A DNA stretch of 54,928 nt, taken from an uncultured Collinsella sp. GTDB taxonomy: Bacteria > Actinomycetota > Coriobacteriia > Coriobacteriales > Coriobacteriaceae. Shown here piece after piece: positions 16,561-24,752 of this stretch. The stretch covers positions 1 to 54,928 of the forward strand of contig CATVTM010000004.1 in assembly GCA_958346935.1 (NCBI GenBank). The letters run 5' to 3'. Made by a program: the position numbers and the translations under genes. Within the stretch, counting starts at the first letter, position 1. The number at the start of each line of letters is the position of its first letter. The notes beneath the pieces are model-generated. The model was not told the DNA's origin and did not search any database. It worked only from the letters and a program-made list of their open reading frames with translations.

Positions 16561-17126
16561 ATTCGTTCATGCTGCAATGCGGGCATCGGAGATGAAAAAC
16601 AGCCCGTCGGGTAGTCATGGGCGTGCGGGAGCCCGCATCAGTAACCTGCCTCCTCGGTTGTCCCTTCTTTGCATGGTCGTCTACATAAAGGAGGAACCAG
16701 CCATGCAGATCAGCATGCTTGCCCTTCTTGGGTCACGGACCGGGGAGGCGAGGGCCTCCGTCGGGACCGCCCCGAGCAACCGGCATATCCAAGGAATGAC
16801 AAGGCTCGATCGCTGTGCTGGTCAGGATGCCGAAGCGGGCCGTCCGCCAATCGGAATGCGGGTCAGGATGCTGCAACGTGATTCCAGCTGCAGGATACGG
16901 CTCCTTTGCGGTTGCCGCAAAACCTGCTGGCAACATTCTTACTATCCGAATGATGTACGCATCCCTTGGGATCGTTTCGCCTGACCAGGGCCATCTTCAG
17001 CGCCTCATCGGCCAGCTCGGCAGGCGCCTCTTCCACGCGTAATAGCCCTGGCGGGTCACCTATGCAACCAAAGATACAAAAGGAATCGAATGGCCAGAGA
17101 GGATTGCCCTTTCCGATGGTCGATTC
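16561..17126. other. Noncoding stretch before the macrolide module
   Basis: No convincing gene was seen; open frames on both strands have no recognised motif and poor ribosome sites. A GGAGG site precedes ATGCAGATCAGCATGCTTGC at about 16,702, but that frame does not resemble a known protein. Confidence 0.4.
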
Positions 17127-17156
17127 TTGACAGGCAAACTCAAGCCTCGTTAATAT
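17127..17156 (+). promoter_or_regulatory. Strong predicted promoter of the macrolide-resistance module
   Basis: TTGACA (17,127-17,132) and TAATAT (17,151-17,156) are separated by 18 bp. The -35 is perfect and the -10 close to consensus. Transcription should start near 17,163, about 130 bases before the transporter start, leaving room for the leader peptide and hairpins. Confidence 0.75.
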
Positions 17157-17196
17157 TACATGGTTTGCCAGACCGAATTAACAAAGGAGGGGTGTC

Positions 17197-17232
17197 GTGG
17201 TTGGTCTTTTCCGCACGTGGATGAGCGCCTAG
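17197..17232 (+). CDS. Leader peptide of a predicted macrolide-responsive attenuator
   Basis: A GTG start 6 bases after AAAGGAGG (17,183-17,190) opens an 11-codon frame encoding MVGLFRTWMSA before TAG. It has by far the best ribosome site in the region, much better than that of the transporter behind it. Its last codons (AGC GCC) form the first arm of alternative RNA hairpins. Short leaders of this kind (ErmCL, ErmBL, MsrDL) stall ribosomes when macrolide is bound. The hydrophobic VGLF and the R-T-W run are plausible stall segments. It is not a known leader, so the role is inferred from layout. Confidence 0.6.
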   Translation: MVGLFRTWMSA

Positions 17233-17265
17233 AAAGCGGCGCTGTTGTGGCGTCGCGCTGTTTTT
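17224..17265 (+). promoter_or_regulatory. Alternative hairpins of a transcription attenuator
   Basis: Arm 1, AGCGCC (17,224-17,229, inside the leader codons), can pair with arm 2, GGCGCT (17,238-17,243). Arm 2 overlaps GCGGCGC (17,236-17,242), which pairs instead with GCGTCGC (17,250-17,256), a 7-bp stem followed a few bases later by TTTTT (17,261-17,265). A ribosome finishing the leader would cover arm 1 and allow the terminator. A ribosome stalled earlier would free arm 1 to break it. Confidence 0.6.
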
Positions 17266-17295
17266 CTGCACGCCATTTCACGATTGGACATAACC

Positions 17296-18582
17296 ATGAT
17301 ATTTGAAACCTCTCGGCGCAGGTCTGTTTCGCTGTGCCATTCATGGCAATTTAAGATTTGTTTCGTATGGGGCGGGGAGCTCGTGTCGACATTGACGAGC
17401 TTGATTCTCCAAATGGGTCTCATTTGGCATATCGCCCTCACGACAGAATCATCTTCCCTCCTCTCCCTGGCATCGTTAGCAGGCTTTCTGCCGATTGCTT
17501 TGTTCGGAGTCCTTGCGGGCGCCGTTGTCGACAGGCTGCCTTTGAAACGTGTTCTCATCGGCGCCGACCTCTTCGTTGCCGCGGTGGGCGCCGCCTTGGC
17601 GATTGCCTCGTTGGCCGGCAGCTTACCTGCGTGGTCAATACTCATCGCCCTGTTTCTCCGCGCAGCTGGCACTTCGTTCTACACGCCGGCCTCCCAATCC
17701 CTCACGCCCCATCTCGCCCCGCCAGAGCATCTCGTTCGCCTATCGGGAGTGATGCAGGCGATTCAGTCCGCCGGATACATTCTTGGCGCCGCGCTCGCGG
17801 CAGTGATTTATCCTGTGGCGGGCATTACCGCCATGATTGCCCTCGACGTGCTGGGGGCGCTTTTCGCTTCTCTAGCTGTCCTCGCCGCTCAGATAGACGC
17901 AGGAGGACTCGACGAAGCCGACCGCAGCTCGTCCTTTTCCAATAAAGTTCGAGAACTTTTCTCTGAGATTTCGGACGGCTACAAGCTGATCAGGGGATAC
18001 AGGGGGCTGTTCGCCCTTCTTTGGTGCGGGTTCGTCTTCGCTTTCGCGTTCTCCCCACTCGCGGCATTGTTCCCAATAATGACCTTGGGACATTTTGACG
18101 GTAGCACGGGGGATGCTGCTTTGGTGGAGGTCCTTTTCTCCGCAGGCATGCTGGCTGGGTCCGGCATTTTGGCGGCCACGGGAGGGTTCCGCAATAGGTC
18201 GCTCACCATGGTCGCCGCGATCGCCGGCTTCGGCGTCGTCGCAATCGCATCCGGATTGATCGGCCCGTCGCTGTTCGCCGTTTTCCTACCGGCGAGCTTT
18301 CTTATGGGCGCATGCTCCCCGTTGTACGCGGGAACCCAGACTGCCCTTATGCAGGAGCAGATACCTCCTGAGTACCTAGGCCGCGTTTTCGGCCTCTACG
18401 GAACCATCATGGCGTGGGCCATGCCCATGGGCCTCGCGGCCCCCTCCGTTTTTGCGGATCTGCTTGGAGCTCCGTTATGGTTCGTCGGCTCTGGAGCGAC
18501 CATGGTACTGCTTGCGATGGCTATGCTGCTTGCTCCGAGCGTCCGAAACGTGGGGAAAAGAGATACCGGGCGGATTCAATAG
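17296..18582 (+). CDS. Mef-type macrolide efflux MFS transporter
   Basis: The protein (428 residues from ATG 17,296) has about 12 hydrophobic segments. Blocks closely matching Mef(A)/Mef(E) appear in order: LILQMGLIW, LASLAGFLPIALFGVLAGA, VVDRLPLKRVLIGADL, TSFYTPASQSLTPHL, ALFPIMTLGHFDG and IPPEYLGRVFGLYGTIMAWA. Mef pumps export 14- and 15-membered macrolides with proton exchange. The open frame starts earlier at a TTG (17,245), but that lies inside the attenuator hairpin, so 17,296 is preferred although its ribosome site is poor. It is followed by an Msr(D)-like ABC-F gene, as in known mef-msr cassettes, but the sequence is clearly diverged, suggesting an actinobacterial version. Confidence 0.85.
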   Translation: MIFETSRRRSVSLCHSWQFKICFVWGGELVSTLTSLILQMGLIWHIALTTESSSLLSLASLAGFLPIALFGVLAGAVVDRLPLKRVLIGADLFVAAVGAALAIASLAGSLPAWSILIALFLRAAGTSFYTPASQSLTPHLAPPEHLVRLSGVMQAIQSAGYILGAALAAVIYPVAGITAMIALDVLGALFASLAVLAAQIDAGGLDEADRSSSFSNKVRELFSEISDGYKLIRGYRGLFALLWCGFVFAFAFSPLAALFPIMTLGHFDGSTGDAALVEVLFSAGMLAGSGILAATGGFRNRSLTMVAAIAGFGVVAIASGLIGPSLFAVFLPASFLMGACSPLYAGTQTALMQEQIPPEYLGRVFGLYGTIMAWAMPMGLAAPSVFADLLGAPLWFVGSGATMVLLAMAMLLAPSVRNVGKRDTGRIQ

Positions 18583-18843
18583 CCCAAGTATTCGAAAAAA
18601 AGAGGCGGCAGCCATCGGTTCACGCGTCAGCCTTCAAGCCCTTGCGACGACGAGGTATTGCGCCGACATCCCACATCGCGCTCCTTATTCGTCGCCAACT
18701 ATCATTTTCGGATTTGCCGGCTTGCGCAAGGTCAAAACGCTCGCGCCGGCAATTGGGCAAAGGCGAAAAATCGACGTGAGCAATCTTTTTTGGCATGGCT
18801 GCGCTTCCAGTAAAAGGCTAATACACAAAAGGCGGTTCAACCT
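18583..18843 (+). other. Spacer between mef-like and msr-like genes
   Basis: No gene above background. A perfect hairpin TTGCCGGC/GCCGGCAA lies at 18,714-18,752. An eight-codon frame (MAALPVKG, 18,795-18,821) lies 22 bp before the ABC-F start but has no ribosome site. Classic mef-msr operons carry a leader peptide in this spacer, so a second control step is possible but not supported. Confidence 0.35.
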
Positions 18844-20313
18844 ATGGAACTCATAGTCAAAGCTAAAGACATCTTTTTGGAATATGCCGGCCGCGATATC
18901 CTGGATATCGAAGAGTTGGAAATCTACTCCTACGATCGCATCGGCTTGGTGGGAGACAATGGCGCAGGCAAAACCAGCCTGCTTAAAATTCTGAGCGGCA
19001 ATCTTACCATTGCGGACGCCGACGTCAGGCGCTTCGGCAGCATTGCCCTCATCGGCCAACTCGATGAACTCGACCTTGATGCGGCTCAGGACAGTGGTGA
19101 GATGCTCTCCCGTCTCAACGTCGCCGGAGTGGCGCAGGAGACGATGAGCGGCGGGGAGGAAACACGCGCCAAGATTGCCTCTGCACTCTCCCAGCATGCA
19201 AGCGCGATCTTCGCCGACGAGCCTACGAGCCACCTCGACCAAGACGGCATCCGCCTTCTCGTCGGACAACTCAAGGCATTTGATGGGGCTCTGCTCATCG
19301 TGAGCCATGACCGTCATTTTCTCGACCAGGTGGTAGACAAGATCTGGGAGCTCAAAGACGGCGGTATTTCCGAATTCTGGGGTGACTACTCCGACTATCT
19401 GCGACAGAAAGAAGAAGAGCGCAAAGCTCAGGCGACTCGATACGAAGAGGCGATGCGCGAGCGCGATCGCCTCGAAGCCGCCATCGAAAAACAACGGAAA
19501 AAAGCACGGCAGGTCGACGCCAAGCGGAAGGCTGCGAAAAAAAGCAACGAGTATGCAGGTCGATTGGGGCATCAGAAAGCAACCGGCACCAAACAGAAGA
19601 GGATGTACCAGGCGGCTAAGGACATGGAGAAGCGCCTCGAAGCGCTCGAAGGGATTGAGGCCCCAGATAGCATTCGCGCCGTGCGGTTCCGCCAGAGCAA
19701 GGCCCTGGAACTGCATAGTAAATTTCCCATCTCGGCAGACGATTTCAGCTTGAGCTTCGGCAACTGCATGCTCTATGACCACGCGAAATTCGAGATACCG
19801 CTCGGTGCCAAAGTGGCCATCACCGGTGGCAACGGTACAGGAAAGACCAGCCTGCTGAAGGCAATCGCTCGACGCGCCGACGGTATCAACATCTCTCCCA
19901 AGGCAGAGATCGGTTACTTCGAGCAAACAGGCTACAAGTTCGACGCCCGTCAGTCTGCGATCTCGTTCATGCAGGATGGTTGCGAGTACAGCATGACCGA
20001 AATTCGAGGCATCCTCGCCTCTATGGGAATCGGACCGCGCGACCTGACAAAGGACGTTGGCGTTCTCTCGGGAGGCGAAGTCATCAAGCTGCTACTCGCG
20101 AAGATGCTGCTGGGCAGATACAACATCTTGCTCATGGACGAGCCTGGAAATTACCTGGACATCAAGAGCGCCGAAGCCCTCGAGCAGATGATGAGCGCCT
20201 ATGCCGGAACGATAGTGTTCGTCTCCCACGATAAGAGGCTGGTCGAGAACGTCGCAGACATTGTCTACGAAATAAAGGACACCAAGCTAGTCAAAATCTT
20301 TCAGCGCGAATAG
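18844..20313 (+). CDS. Msr(D)-like ABC-F ribosomal protection protein
   Basis: The 489-residue protein begins MELIVKAKDIFLEYAGRDIL, close to Msr(D). It has two ABC domains without membrane segments: GDNGAGKTS (about 37-45), MSGGEETR and FADEPTSHLD in the first, and GGNGTGKTS, LSGGEVIKLLLAK and LMDEPGNYLD in the second. Between them is the long charged linker (about residues 185-285) that reaches the peptidyl-transferase centre and displaces macrolides, lincosamides or streptogramins. The GDYSDYLRQKEEERKAQ block before the linker is also Msr-like. Its pairing with a Mef-like pump supports macrolide resistance. AAGGCGG precedes the start. Confidence 0.88.
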   Translation: MELIVKAKDIFLEYAGRDILDIEELEIYSYDRIGLVGDNGAGKTSLLKILSGNLTIADADVRRFGSIALIGQLDELDLDAAQDSGEMLSRLNVAGVAQETMSGGEETRAKIASALSQHASAIFADEPTSHLDQDGIRLLVGQLKAFDGALLIVSHDRHFLDQVVDKIWELKDGGISEFWGDYSDYLRQKEEERKAQATRYEEAMRERDRLEAAIEKQRKKARQVDAKRKAAKKSNEYAGRLGHQKATGTKQKRMYQAAKDMEKRLEALEGIEAPDSIRAVRFRQSKALELHSKFPISADDFSLSFGNCMLYDHAKFEIPLGAKVAITGGNGTGKTSLLKAIARRADGINISPKAEIGYFEQTGYKFDARQSAISFMQDGCEYSMTEIRGILASMGIGPRDLTKDVGVLSGGEVIKLLLAKMLLGRYNILLMDEPGNYLDIKSAEALEQMMSAYAGTIVFVSHDKRLVENVADIVYEIKDTKLVKIFQRE

Positions 20314-20369
20314 CCCTAAATGAGCAAGAAATAATCCCCGAACGGAGACAAGGGAGTAAAACGGCAAAG

Positions 20370-20408
20370 AAAGAGCCTCCGTCCCAACGCAGGGAACGGA
20401 GGCTCTTT
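20370..20408 (+). terminator. Terminator of the macrolide module
   Basis: AAAGAGCCTCCGT (20,370-20,382) pairs perfectly with ACGGAGGCTCTTT (20,396-20,408). It lies 57 bp after the ABC-F stop and ends the module. Confidence 0.85.
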
Positions 20409-20519
20409 AATCGCTTTTACTCATCTCCGTCGCTGGTGGCTTTGTCATGACTCTCGTACGAAACGAAACTCAGCGGCATAGTGCGGCACTCAAAATCGCA
20501 GGTCAGAACCCTGTCGTCC

Positions 20520-20533
20520 TACTCCCACTCGAT
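20520..20533. repeat. Second guaA-end-like direct repeat (candidate attachment site)
   Basis: TACTCCCACTCGAT matches the guaA 3' end with one change and lies in the same orientation. Read on the minus strand it ends a short frame with VIEWE-stop. It lies between the macrolide module and the integrase end of the mobilisable element. Confidence 0.4.
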
Positions 20534-20648
20534 AACAAAAGCCACAGGTAAATGAAGCGGTCAATTAACCTTAGCCCACTCCATCAGGCGTTTTCCCGTT
20601 CTCGTTTGATACTCATTTGGTCCTCACGAGAACAAAGCGAGGCGCAGG

Positions 20649-21236
20649 CTATATCTTTCCTGCTCGATGGGCGCGGGATAATTCATCCTGGAGTGATTCC
20701 GGCATCATCTCAACGGCATGCACAGCACCTTCCCGCTCTTCACCCGTAAGAGTCTTTCCCGTATAGGGGTCAGGAATCTCTTCGCCCAACCAGCTTGTCA
20801 GAATTGTCGGATTGTAGGTGTCTTTCCAGTCTTCGTATTCCTCGCGCGAGATCACTCCCTCTTCGAGTTGCGCGAACTTCTTTCCCCAGTCCATGAGCGC
20901 TTTCGGCACCATTCCGTAACCATACGAGCGCAGACTAGGCGAACCATCTCTATCCGGCTCAAGTTTGAATGTCTGTTCGAAATTGAACAGCATATGGATG
21001 AACTGAAGCTCATTCTCAATTCCATAAACCTCAAAAGCTTCCGGCCGTACCTTAAGCGCTTTTGCAAGCGACTCAAGGTGCTTCTCCTTCGGATATCGCG
21101 CGCCGAGCTCATAACTTCTCAGAGCCGACTCTCCCAGGCCCGCAGCGTCCGCCAACTCTTTCTGCGTCATTCCTCGTCGTGCACGCAACGAACGAATCTT
21201 CATGCCCATACGTAGTTTGTCCGAATCGCGCATCAT
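20649..21236 (-). CDS. XRE family repressor of the mobilisable element
   Basis: A 195-residue protein with an N-terminal HTH_3 domain (IRSLRARRGMTQKELADAAG and then GESALRSYELGARYP) and a C-terminal region of unknown fold. The start at 21,236 is preferred because GGAAG lies upstream; the frame continues to 21,269 without a ribosome site. It is divergent from excisionase and integrase, with three palindromic operators between, the arrangement of an immunity repressor that keeps the element silent. Confidence 0.85.
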   Translation of the reverse strand: MMRDSDKLRMGMKIRSLRARRGMTQKELADAAGLGESALRSYELGARYPKEKHLESLAKALKVRPEAFEVYGIENELQFIHMLFNFEQTFKLEPDRDGSPSLRSYGYGMVPKALMDWGKKFAQLEEGVISREEYEDWKDTYNPTILTSWLGEEIPDPYTGKTLTGEEREGAVHAVEMMPESLQDELSRAHRAGKI

Positions 21237-21287
21237 CGCTTCTTCCGTGATCAACCCCTCATTGTTCACTAGGTTAAACGACGCGCA

Positions 21288-21380
21288 TCACATTTTCGTG
21301 ATGATAATTCAGTTTTTCGCTTGACCTCACGTTTTTGTGAGCTATTCTATCATTCAGAGTACCTCACATATTCGTGAGGT
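21288..21380. promoter_or_regulatory. Three palindromic operators and divergent promoter region
   Basis: TCACATTTTCGTGA (21,288-21,301), CTCACGTTTTTGTGAG (21,326-21,341) and CCTCACATATTCGTGAGG (21,362-21,379) are variants of one palindrome, TCAC-N6-GTGA. The second fills the spacer of a rightward promoter, TTGACC (21,321-21,326) and TATTCT (21,343-21,348). Binding there would block excisionase and integrase expression. Confidence 0.85.
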
Positions 21381-21407
21381 ATAAATCGATAGAAAGAAGC
21401 TTTTGAA

Positions 21408-21617
21408 ATGTCCAACCAGTTCATGAATGCCGAGGAGGTTGCACAGGCCACGGGCATGAGCAAGTCCTATGCGTTTAAGCTCATCAAAGCCTTAAATGCA
21501 GAGCTTGCAGCTCAGGGAATCATGACCATCCCCGGGAAGGTCCAGCGCTCGTACTTTGAGACTCGCCTCCTCTCCGCCCCTTCCAAGCAGAAGGCGGCGA
21601 TCGCCCGTGTCGACTAG
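21408..21617 (+). CDS. Excisionase-like small HTH protein
   Basis: The 69-residue protein has a single MerR/Xis-like winged helix: FMNAEEVAQATGMSKSYAFK followed by LIKALNAELAAQGI and a short basic tail. Such proteins bend attachment-site DNA to direct excision, and are often the first gene of the rightward operon as here. AGAAAGAAGC lies upstream as a moderate ribosome site. Its 3' end overlaps the integrase start. Confidence 0.8.
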   Translation: MSNQFMNAEEVAQATGMSKSYAFKLIKALNAELAAQGIMTIPGKVQRSYFETRLLSAPSKQKAAIARVD

Positions 21618-22671
21618 TCGTGACAAGAAGCGCGGGACCTGGACGGTCGAGGCCTGGTACCGCAACTCCATGGGCGAGCGTCACAAGAAGACGAAGCGCG
21701 GGTTCACCTCCAAAAAGGAGGCAGTCGCCTGGGAGCGCGACTTCCTCGCGTCTTGCAACGAGCGCGTCGAGGTCACCGTCGAGACTTTCGTTAAGACTAT
21801 GTACGCCCGTGACGTCTATCCTCGGCTGCGAGTCGGCACCAAGCTCACCAAGGATGCCATTATCGACAAGTACATCCTCCCATTCTTCGGCGGAAAGCGC
21901 CTTTGCGACGTCAACGCTGCGGACGTGGTGCGGTGGGAGAATTGGCTTCTGGAACAGGGGCTCTCGCAGAGCTATCTCCATACCATCTGCAACCAGTTCT
22001 CGGCTATATTCAACCACGCTGTCCGCTTCTACCGCCTGCCCCAGAACCCCATGTTGGCGGCAGGAAAGGTCGGCTCCAAGCGCCCCGAGAAGGAAATGCT
22101 TTGCTGGACCCCTGCCGAGTTCAAGCGCTTCTCCCAGGCCATCGAGGACAAGCCGCCCATCTACCTTGCATTCCTCACGCTCTACCTCTCGGGCTGTCGC
22201 GAGGGCGAGCTCCTCGCCCTCCGTCCGGAAGACATCGACTTCGAGCTTAACGTCATCCGCATCCGCCGTTCTTACGCCCGCATCAAGGGTGAGGACGTTA
22301 TCGGCCCGCCCAAGACGCGAGCCTCGAAGCGCGACATCGTCATGCCGAGCCTTCTTCGCGAGGAGCTGCACGACTATCTTGCAACGCATCCCGAGATCGC
22401 TCCTAGCGACCGGCTCTTCCCCATCACCAAGCACGCGTTGTCGCATGAGATGAAGAGGGGCTGTGAGCTCTCGGGTGTGAAGCGCATCCGCATCCACGAT
22501 ATCCGCCACTCGCATGTCAGCGCCCTCATCAACAGCGGTTACTCGCCCACGGCAATCGCCGACCGCATGGGTCACGAGACTGCCGAGGTCACGGAGATGT
22601 ACTCGCATCTCTTCCCCTCAACGCAACACGATCTGGTGGAAGCGTTGGACGAGGTGATGTCAGATGTCTAG
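21607..22671 (+). CDS. Tyrosine recombinase/integrase
   Basis: The 354-residue protein has an arm-binding domain (TWTVEAWYRNSMGERHKKTK), a SAM-like core-binding domain, and a catalytic domain with the five-residue set: arginine in GCREGELLAL, lysine near KTRASKRDI, HxxR in HDIRHSH, histidine in MGHETAEVTEMYSH and the nucleophilic tyrosine in MYSH. The open frame starts at 21,556, but GTG 21,607 gives the normal MSTSRDKKRGTW N terminus and overlaps the excisionase stop. It should integrate and excise this element. It belongs to the Tn916-like/ICE group by layout. Confidence 0.92.
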   Translation: MSTSRDKKRGTWTVEAWYRNSMGERHKKTKRGFTSKKEAVAWERDFLASCNERVEVTVETFVKTMYARDVYPRLRVGTKLTKDAIIDKYILPFFGGKRLCDVNAADVVRWENWLLEQGLSQSYLHTICNQFSAIFNHAVRFYRLPQNPMLAAGKVGSKRPEKEMLCWTPAEFKRFSQAIEDKPPIYLAFLTLYLSGCREGELLALRPEDIDFELNVIRIRRSYARIKGEDVIGPPKTRASKRDIVMPSLLREELHDYLATHPEIAPSDRLFPITKHALSHEMKRGCELSGVKRIRIHDIRHSHVSALINSGYSPTAIADRMGHETAEVTEMYSHLFPSTQHDLVEALDEVMSDV

Positions 22672-23113
22672 GCCGATTTTGGACGCAAAGGGTCGTCGCC
22701 GTTGCAAGACAATCGCCTTCCGCATGTCACCTGAAGAGGCAGTCCAGCTCGACCTCCACGTTGCTCTGAGCGGCCTGTCGAAGCAGGACTACATCACGAA
22801 ATGCCTGCTTGAAGGCGCCTTTACCGTGATCGCGACCACCCGCATGCGCAAGGCGGTCAAGGAGCGCGTGGGGCCTGTCGTAGCGGAGCTCCGACGCATC
22901 CGGCGCGCAGGAGACATGGACGACGGACTCGTCGAGTCGCTTGAGACGCTCGCTGCCTTCGCCGGCTCGTTCGCACCCGAACGCTCCCCCGTGGAGCTCG
23001 AAGACGCGCTTATCGCAAACCTTGGGATGGACGACGGCCTCCCCGACCAAAGCTCGGCCGTCGCCCAAAACCTTGAGTCCACATATAAGGAGGACCCTGC
23101 CGATGAATCTTAG
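22664..23113 (+). CDS. MobC-like relaxosome accessory protein
   Basis: This 149-residue protein has an N-terminal ribbon-helix-helix-like segment (KTIAFRMSPEEAVQLDLHVA) followed by LSGLSKQDYITKCLL, the pattern of MobC/relaxosome proteins that help the relaxase at oriT. The C-terminal half is acidic and of unknown role. It overlaps the integrase end by 8 bp, so it is translated with it. Confidence 0.65.
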   Translation: MSRPILDAKGRRRCKTIAFRMSPEEAVQLDLHVALSGLSKQDYITKCLLEGAFTVIATTRMRKAVKERVGPVVAELRRIRRAGDMDDGLVESLETLAAFAGSFAPERSPVELEDALIANLGMDDGLPDQSSAVAQNLESTYKEDPADES

Positions 23114-23303
23114 CACGATGAATTCCGCCCGACGCCACGCCGTCTTACGCGACCATGGCCTCGACCATCACCTGTCGGAGGAAGAGCTGGTCGAGCGTCT
23201 ACTCGAAGCAGAGCTTCGCCTCGACCGGCTCGAAGCGCTTGTCTCCGCCAAGAACCACCCCGCAAATGGCCCTCGCCGCCACCAGTCTCGTGAGGTGATC
23301 TAA
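23103..23303 (+). CDS. Small conserved-looking protein of unknown function
   Basis: A 66-residue protein starting MNLSTMNSARRHAVLRDHGL behind AAGGAGG (23,089-23,095). The middle (EEELVERLLEAELRLDRLEA) is a strong amphipathic helix or coiled coil. It overlaps the preceding gene by 11 bp and the next by 1 bp, so it belongs to the operon. I do not recognise a family. Confidence 0.7.
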   Translation: MNLSTMNSARRHAVLRDHGLDHHLSEEELVERLLEAELRLDRLEALVSAKNHPANGPRRHQSREVI

Positions 23304-24532
23304 TGGGCACGCAGAAGCACGACGATGCCCCCGAGCCGCACCCCCCGGAGCGTCGTTCCCCGCCGACCGTCAACGAGATCGTCGAGGAGCTCAAGTCTCT
23401 TCCCCTGAACGTCGGCTACAACCGACTCGCGAACGAGCTCTTCAAGACCGGGTCCCTGCCCTGGGATGCAGGTTCGCGGGAACGCCGGTGGCGCGACAGC
23501 GACGACGCCCGGCTCTTCGCCCTCCTCCAGCAAACTATCTCGCTCCAGAAGGAGAAGTACATGCTGCTCGCATTGACCATCGTCGGTGAGGACAACGCCT
23601 ATGACCCGCTCGTTGCCATGCTCGACGCCCTCGCCTGGGACGGTACCCCGCGCGTCGGCACGCTTCTCAATGCCTACCTCGGTGCGGAGAGGAGCGCATA
23701 CGTCTCGGAGGTCGAGCGCATCTTGTTCTGCGAGGGCATCGCCCGCGCCTACAGCCCGGGCTGCAAGGCCGATTACATGCCTATCCTGTGCGGTGCCGGG
23801 GGTATCGGCAAGTCCTCCTTCGCGAGGGGCCTCGCCATGCGCGACGAGTACTTCAGCGACTCAGTGATCAACCTCGGCGACGTCAGGCTCACGGGCGAGC
23901 AAAACCGGGGCAAGTGGATCATTGAGATCCCCGAGCTCAACGGCATGTCCGAGCGCTCCGTCGAGAGCGTGAAGGCCGGGATCACACGTCAGGTAGATGA
24001 GTTCCGGGGAGCCTACTGTCGACGGACGGAGGCTTTCCCCCGGCGCGTGGTCTTCATCGGCACCACGAACGAGGCCGACTTCATCCGCGAGCGGACGAGC
24101 GGTGCGAGGCGCTTCCTCCCGGTGCTCTGCGGCATCGAGCGCACGGAGAAGTCCGTCTTCGACGAGGGCTTTCCTACCGCCATCCGGCAGGCATGGGCAG
24201 AGGCCCGCACGTGGATGAAGACGGGCGACCCCCGTTTCTCGACCGTCCTCACGCCCGAGATGGAGATCGAGGCGACCGCGCAACGCAGCCGCTTCGTCGA
24301 GGAGGACCCCTGCGTGCAGAAGGTCCTCGCATACCTCCCCGCCAACACCGACCGTCCCATATGCACGTTCGAGATTCTCGACAAGGCCCTCCATCTCGAG
24401 AAGACCAAGGCCAACTGCAAGATGGTCAGCCGCATCCTGTCATCGCAGTGCCCGGGATGGGTCCCGGGCAACAAGCGCCTCTGTCCCCCGTACGGCAAGC
24501 AGCGCTGCTGGGTGTACCGGGAGACGGATTAG
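23303..24532 (+). CDS. Virulence-associated E (VapE) family helicase/primase-like protein
   Basis: The 409-residue protein shows the VapE order: ALTIVGEDNAYDPLVAMLDA, WDGTPRVGTLLNAYLGAE, a Walker A at about residues 163-172 (CGAGGIGKSS), and IIEIPELNGMSERSVESVK with FIGTTNEADFI and SGARRFLPV. These proteins are P4-type SF3-like ATPases of phages and integrative elements, often used for replication of the excised circle. The primase half seen in longer relatives is missing. It is directly followed by an inverted-repeat-rich region that may be its origin. Confidence 0.88.
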   Translation: MGTQKHDDAPEPHPPERRSPPTVNEIVEELKSLPLNVGYNRLANELFKTGSLPWDAGSRERRWRDSDDARLFALLQQTISLQKEKYMLLALTIVGEDNAYDPLVAMLDALAWDGTPRVGTLLNAYLGAERSAYVSEVERILFCEGIARAYSPGCKADYMPILCGAGGIGKSSFARGLAMRDEYFSDSVINLGDVRLTGEQNRGKWIIEIPELNGMSERSVESVKAGITRQVDEFRGAYCRRTEAFPRRVVFIGTTNEADFIRERTSGARRFLPVLCGIERTEKSVFDEGFPTAIRQAWAEARTWMKTGDPRFSTVLTPEMEIEATAQRSRFVEEDPCVQKVLAYLPANTDRPICTFEILDKALHLEKTKANCKMVSRILSSQCPGWVPGNKRLCPPYGKQRCWVYRETD

Positions 24533-24539
24533 GGCCGAC

Positions 24540-24663
24540 GAGGGTGCCGCAGCATTCCGTTGCGGCACCTCGCTTGCCGCCCCTCACCTGCAAAGTCTCT
24601 CGATGGTGCCAAAGGTGCCATTGGTCAAGAAACTCTTTCCTGTTCTTTGGCACCTTCGGCACT
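24540..24663. promoter_or_regulatory. Inverted-repeat region with GGTGCC iterons (candidate oriT or replication origin)
   Basis: The 220-bp gap between vapE-like and mobilisation genes holds GAGGGTGCCGCA/TGCGGCACCTC (24,540-24,571) and a larger inverted repeat, GGTGCCAAAGGTGCC (24,605-24,619) against GGCACCTTCGGCACT (24,649-24,663), matching at 13 of 15 positions. The hexamer GGTGCC or its complement occurs five times, with a sixth near copy. A position between helicase and relaxase genes suits an origin of transfer or replication. Confidence 0.5.
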
Positions 24664-24752
24664 GCAACGTTTCGCCGCAGCTAGAAGCGTCACCAACGAA
24701 GAAGCTCAAATGAATCGCCGGTACCCATACGGCACCGGCAGAGAGGAAAACC

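Noticed and set aside
17245..17295. TTG start giving a longer Mef-like protein
   Set aside because: It lies inside the attenuator hairpin, has no ribosome site, and adds residues not found in Mef proteins.
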